Source: Dehalococcoidia bacterium
GTDB taxonomy: Bacteria; Chloroflexota; Dehalococcoidia; Lucifugimonadales; SHYT01
Direction: 5' to 3'
Assembly: GCA_009692665.1 (NCBI GenBank)
Contig: SHYT01000001.1
Location: forward strand, 149,378 to 213,377
DNA: 64,000 bases
Position numbers and translations under genes: made by a program. This document shows, in pieces, positions 60,741-64,000 of this stretch; the stretch's first letter is position 1, and each line of letters opens with the position of its first letter. A model generated the notes under the pieces. The model searched no databases. It was not told where the DNA came from and was given only the letters and a program-made list of their open reading frames with translations.

Positions 60741-61541
60741 TTGGCTGCATTTCTGTACTCTGGCCCTATCGGTGTCTTAGGCGGACTCATTGGCCTTGGC
60801 GGGGCCGAGTTTCGGCTTCCTGTTCTGGTCGGGCCACTCCGGTATTCAGCGAAACAGGCCGTGCCGCTGAACCTCGCGGTAAGCATCATCACGTTGTTGG
60901 CGTCCCTGGCTATCCGTGGGCGCTCCCTTTCCTTTGAGCCGCTTGCGCCTTTGATGCCGGCTATCCTTGCGCTCATTGGTGGTGCGGTTTTTGCCGCGTT
61001 CTTTGGCACGGCTTTAGCTGGACGGCTGTCCAATGAACGGCTAGAACGTATCATCCTGGTGCTATTGGTGGGCATCGGCATAGCGCTCATCATTGAAGGC
61101 TTGTTGCCTGAGGGCTTCCGAAGTGCGTTACCAAACAATCCGGCCTTATGGGTAGGCGCCGGTGTCTTGTTTGGACTGGGTATTGGTCTCGTCAGTAGCT
61201 TGCTGGGCGTCGCAGGAGGCGAACTCATCATCCCGACGATGGTTTTCGCCTTTGGAGCGGACATCAAGGCAGCGGGAACTGCAAGCCTCTTGATAAGCAT
61301 CCCGACCGTAGCGATGGGCATTTTTCGCTACGCACGACGGGGAGCCTATGCGGAGCGGAGCAGCTTGACGCAAACGGTGGCGCCAATGGGTATCGGCTCA
61401 GTTATAGGCGCGGTACTTGGTGGCCTCTTGGTCGGCTTGGTAGCGCAGTCGTTGCTAAAACTTGAACTCGGTATCATTCTCATGGTGTCAGCGTTCCGTA
61501 TTTTTCACCACGGGCGAACGAAGGCGAAAGCTGCGCCTTGA
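60741..61541 (+). CDS. TauE/SafE family permease
   Basis: A 266-residue membrane protein with about eight helices in two halves. Each half has the family's Gly-rich motif: GPIGVLGGLIGLGGAEFRLPVL at the start and GLGIGLVSSLLGVAGGELIIPTM in the middle. Members export sulfite, sulfoacetate or other organic anions. The start is a TTG at 60741, the only early start in frame, with no clear ribosome site, so the true N-terminus is uncertain. No sulfur genes flank it. Confidence 0.9.
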   Translation: MAAFLYSGPIGVLGGLIGLGGAEFRLPVLVGPLRYSAKQAVPLNLAVSIITLLASLAIRGRSLSFEPLAPLMPAILALIGGAVFAAFFGTALAGRLSNERLERIILVLLVGIGIALIIEGLLPEGFRSALPNNPALWVGAGVLFGLGIGLVSSLLGVAGGELIIPTMVFAFGADIKAAGTASLLISIPTVAMGIFRYARRGAYAERSSLTQTVAPMGIGSVIGAVLGGLLVGLVAQSLLKLELGIILMVSAFRIFHHGRTKAKAAP

Positions 61542-61747
61542 ACAGAATAGTCGGGTCTCTTTGCGGTTACGCGCAAAGCAATTAGGGGTCAGTCAGCCTT
61601 TCTCGTCACAAATACGTGCTGGAAAGCGCCCTTGTCCAGTACAATTGAAGAAGCAGTTAGATGCTCTTGGTGCTTATCAATTGCTTATCGCACCCACTGA
61701 TAAGCAAGCGCAGCCGGAACTCAGGAGCGACTATACTATGCGTTCGT

Positions 61748-61819
61748 CGGGGCGTGGCCCAGCGGTAGGGCACCTGGTTTGGGACCAGGGGGTCGCAGGT
61801 TCGAATCCTGCCGCCCCGA
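61748..61819 (+). tRNA. tRNA-Pro(TGG)
   Basis: Acceptor CGGGGCG/CGCCCCG with discriminator A, anticodon stem CCTGG/CCAGG with TGG at 61780-61782, T-arm GCAGG-TTCGAAT-CCTGC. 72 bases, CCA not encoded. Confidence 0.96.
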
Positions 61820-62149
61820 TACTTATTTACATGGTGGATATCCAGTAGAACGAGAAACGAAGGGGACGCTAGAAAGCGGCAGGGCATCGCAATGGCAGCC
61901 CTTGCTGATGCGATCATTAAGTTGCATGGAGTAGGTGAGCGGTTAGCAGCGCTCGAAGAGCAGGCCAACGGCCTAGCCTCCTACTGGCCTGGACGCCGAC
62001 CCGGAATATCAAGCGCTGTCCGTGCACCGACGTGCAGGCACACGACTGGAATTTTTGACAATGGTGCGCGGCCTGCCGTCCCGTTGAACGCCTTGATCCG
62101 GAAACGATACAACTGAAGCAAGCCATTAACAACCGCAAAGGAGCATAGG
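61820..62149 (+). other. Region between tRNA-Pro and the DUF1330 gene
   Basis: One 74-codon frame from 61892 (IIKLHGVGERLAALEEQANG) looks protein-like at first but turns Arg/Pro/His-rich and has no ribosome site; I leave it uncalled. Nothing else is seen. Confidence 0.5.
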
Positions 62150-62443
62150 ATGACAAAAGCATATTGGATCAGCAGTTATCGCAGTGTAAGCAATGACGAC
62201 GCTTTAGCCGCATACGCCAAATTGGCCGGCCCAAGTTTGACGGCAGCAGGCGGTAAATTTTTAGCGCGTGGAATACCTGCCGTTGTGAAGGAAAGTGGGT
62301 TACAGCAACGAACTGTTTTGATTGAGTTTGAAAGCATTGCGGCAGCTGTTGCGGCCTACGAAAGTCCCGCATACAAAGAGGCACTGGCTGCACTGGGCAG
62401 CAACTCCGTAGTTCGTGACATACGGATTATTGAAGCAGTGTAA
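62150..62443 (+). CDS. DUF1330 family protein
   Basis: A 97-residue protein with AAAGGAGCATAGG before ATG 62150. The pattern KAYWISSYRSVSNDDALAAYAKLAGP, GGKFLARG, RTVLIEFESIAAAVAAYESPAYKEAL is that of the DUF1330 ferredoxin-like (dimeric alpha-beta barrel) family. Function is unknown for most members. Confidence 0.92.
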   Translation: MTKAYWISSYRSVSNDDALAAYAKLAGPSLTAAGGKFLARGIPAVVKESGLQQRTVLIEFESIAAAVAAYESPAYKEALAALGSNSVVRDIRIIEAV

Positions 62444-62668
62444 TTCTGCGCCCGATGTGATGTGGTTGGGTTACTGGTTGGACTTCGACTGACGGCTGGT
62501 GCGTGTCTTGTTGTCCGGCATATCAACTCCTCATCCCGACTACTACAAGATGCCCATGTGCAACTCAATTCGATAACCATCGTACTTGTTGCGCGTTCCA
62601 CTCCGCACCACCCGCCTGGAGTAGTAGAACTACCCGTCAAGAGGCCCCGCTACATGCACCAAGACCGA

Positions 62669-63040
62669 CTATCGGTGCTGATCAAGAAGAATCTGATTAC
62701 CGTCCGGGTCAGTAAGCGTTAAGCTCGCAGGACCTGTTGACGATTCGTCAGCTTCGCTGCTGAGCGCAAGCCCTTGATTTTTAAGTTCGCGTTGCAGCTT
62801 GCGTATGTCGGTGAACGAATCGAGTTCCTTAGCATCTTGATCCCAGCCGGGGTTAAAGGTGAGTATGTTCCCTTCAAACATACCCTGGAAAAGGCCGAGC
62901 ACCTGATGGCCGTTTTTTAGAATCAACCAATTCTGTTGCGGGTCACCGCCGAATGGTTTGGACCCAAGCTTCTCGTAGAATTTCCTTGACGTTTCCAGGT
63001 CTTTGACAGCGAGGCTTACAGAAAATGCCCCTAGTTCCAT
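62669..63040 (-). CDS. VOC family protein (glyoxalase/bleomycin resistance fold)
   Basis: From ATG 63040 (GGAGGAACC upstream) the 123-residue protein is a single vicinal-oxygen-chelate domain: [25 protein letters not shown] at the start and [16 protein letters not shown] at the end, with the usual DPDGN turn. An earlier in-frame ATG is weaker. Metal ligands of true glyoxalase are not obvious, so the substrate is open. Confidence 0.9.
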   Translation of the reverse strand: MELGAFSVSLAVKDLETSRKFYEKLGSKPFGGDPQQNWLILKNGHQVLGLFQGMFEGNILTFNPGWDQDAKELDSFTDIRKLQRELKNQGLALSSEADESSTGPASLTLTDPDGNQILLDQHR

Positions 63041-63118
63041 GGTTCCTCCTCCGGCTGTTTGGTTTTCAATCTGCATTTAAGAAGCGGGCCTCATTTGCTT
63101 ATTGTGCGTCCAAAGGCT

Positions 63119-64000
63119 TCAGCAGTACAGCTTGAATAATTTGCACTGGATTGCGTCCAGCGCTTTTCCCTTCCTCTGATAGGCTTCGAAGAGTTGGTTG
63201 AGTTGCTGGGACAACGCTTCTTGGCTCAAGTAGAGGGGGTTCACTACTTTATGGGTGTCCGGTGGAAGGGTACAAGTAACCTTAAGTTGCCGAGCGTTCC
63301 CGCAATAGCGGTCAAACGTGGACTGGTACAACACCAGTGCGGCCTCATATTGCTTTTCGACCGCGTCTTTTTGGTCGGCGATCGCAGACAGTTCCTGCCT
63401 GGCGATTTTGTACTCTGTCGTGTCAATTACGTTTTCAGGACGGGCGTCTTTTCGTACTAGGGCAAGAACCCCACTCACATTGGCTAGCGGCACCCAACAC
63501 GAGTCTGCGGCCCTGTTGTTGTCTCCTTTGGTGTGGTAGAGGTACGAGGCCCCGTCGGGTTTTACTTCGATAACTCGGTGCGCAGTGGTACCACCGACAC
63601 GGAACGAGCATTCCGTTGGATTGCGAAAAGCGATCACGGTTCCAACTTGAATATTGGCTGGAACGAACACCCGCTTCCACACCGCTTCATCGGCGCAGGT
63701 GATATAAGGTTCCATGCTGCCAGTGCATGCAAAGGTAGAAACGTAATACTTGGCCTGCTCAGTTTCCAGCATCTTAACTCGCACCAGGGCAGCGTCAAGT
63801 TTGGTGCGGGTGATGGTCATGTTATATAGGGCATCCTCTCGTGCGTTCTGGGTGGTAGATAATTGGGCACGCGTTGAGGCAATGGTGACATTAGCTGCGT
63901 CCAATTCAGCACGTGTGGAACTCATACGAGTATTGGTCGCAGCTAGTTCAGCTTGCGTGGCGGCAAGGTCGAGCTTTGTCTGTTGAAGCTCGCTGCCGGC
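63119..64000 (-). CDS. Signal-peptidase-like (S26) domain protein with coiled coil, 5' end outside window
   Basis: The frame stays open to the right edge, so at least 293 residues are visible. The first 75 are an alternating heptad-like segment rich in Thr, Ala and Gln (QQTKLDLAATQAELAATNTR, TRAQLSTTQ), a coiled coil. Then comes a S26 signal-peptidase-like core: CTGSMEPYI with the Ser, TVIAFRN, TTAHRVIEV with a His, and YLYHTKGDNN. The Ser-His form recalls archaeal or SipW-type peptidases instead of the Ser-Lys bacterial type. A C-terminal helical region with several Cys follows. It may be a peptidase or a non-enzymatic relative. Confidence 0.7.
   Translation of the reverse strand, partial: AGSELQQTKLDLAATQAELAATNTRMSSTRAELDAANVTIASTRAQLSTTQNAREDALYNMTITRTKLDAALVRVKMLETEQAKYYVSTFACTGSMEPYITCADEAVWKRVFVPANIQVGTVIAFRNPTECSFRVGGTTAHRVIEVKPDGASYLYHTKGDNNRAADSCWVPLANVSGVLALVRKDARPENVIDTTEYKIARQELSAIADQKDAVEKQYEAALVLYQSTFDRYCGNARQLKVTCTLPPDTHKVVNPLYLSQEALSQQLNQLFEAYQRKGKALDAIQCKLFKLYC

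Noticed and set aside
1..64000. CRISPR array, rRNA operon, prophage or integrated plasmid
   Set aside because: No regularly spaced repeats with spacers, no rRNA sequence and no phage structural or replication genes were seen. The only recombinase is the housekeeping Xer type beside topA.

Overview
The window is a bacterial chromosome segment of moderately high GC, with dense single-gene and short-operon layout. Several features point to Chloroflexota, most likely Dehalococcoidia or a relative, though this is inferred from gene style and not from a marker tree: a B12-dependent ribonucleotide reductase preceded by nrdR, a stripped division cluster (rsmH-ftsA-ftsZ with no mur, ftsI, ftsW or ftsQ), a membrane Fe-S oxidoreductase of the ETF:menaquinone type, a Gld-like ABC exporter with DUF4340, and many dispersed palindromic repeats. 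The two GatCA genes, the folate gene folD and a CADD-like protein also fit an organism with unusual housekeeping solutions.

Layout. 1-4024: tail of a Gld-like ABC transporter operon (ATPase, permease, GldG-like, DUF4340). 4091-7852: queA, a frameshifted hypothetical gene, an unannotated 40-residue zinc ribbon, cinA. 7940-12584: a small membrane protein and folD on the minus strand, then a fused fatty acyl reductase/acyltransferase with a coupled HAD-IB phosphatase. 12662-16045: hypothetical, site-2 protease, tyrA, gmk. 16042-17409: minus-strand MarR regulator and a CADD-like diiron protein, a candidate self-sacrificing p-aminobenzoate synthase. 17594-21425: FAD oxidase, gatC, gatA, alpha/beta hydrolase. 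21488-24766: O-methyltransferase and the membrane Fe-S oxidoreductase. 24907-25159: a miniature inverted-repeat element. 25363-31787: DEAD-box helicase, a gutted universal stress gene, typA, a NYN-LOTUS protein, mogA. 31961-35951: rsmH, ftsA, ftsZ. 36110-38583: small membrane genes and an MFS transporter. 39032-43131: a nrdR / zinc ribbon / nrdJ operon behind a tandem NrdR operator. 43431-49060: pdxA, proC, yggT, degV, mgtE. 49190-51273: a foreign-looking segment (MmgE/PrpD and a broken 2-hydroxyacid dehydrogenase) that interrupts a pepA start. 51462-55883: HTH protein, xerC-like recombinase, topA. 56076-56963: fused remnants of dprA and a DUF1801 gene. 56999-64000: four tRNAs, glmU, a CNNM/CBS protein, a second copy of the inverted-repeat element, a TauE-type permease, DUF1330, a VOC protein and a signal-peptidase-like coiled-coil protein cut by the window edge.

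Two themes recur. First, short palindromic repeats sit not only between genes but inside them: nrdJ carries two copies read in frame, and one membrane protein takes its C-terminus from a copy. Second, several genes are broken by small deletions or frameshifts (5181-5698, 27263-27588, 51230, 56076-56963), which may be real erosion or assembly error and should be separated by read mapping. The strongest candidates for new biology are the reductase-acyltransferase-phosphatase cassette at 9472-12584 and the CADD-like protein at 16723-17409.
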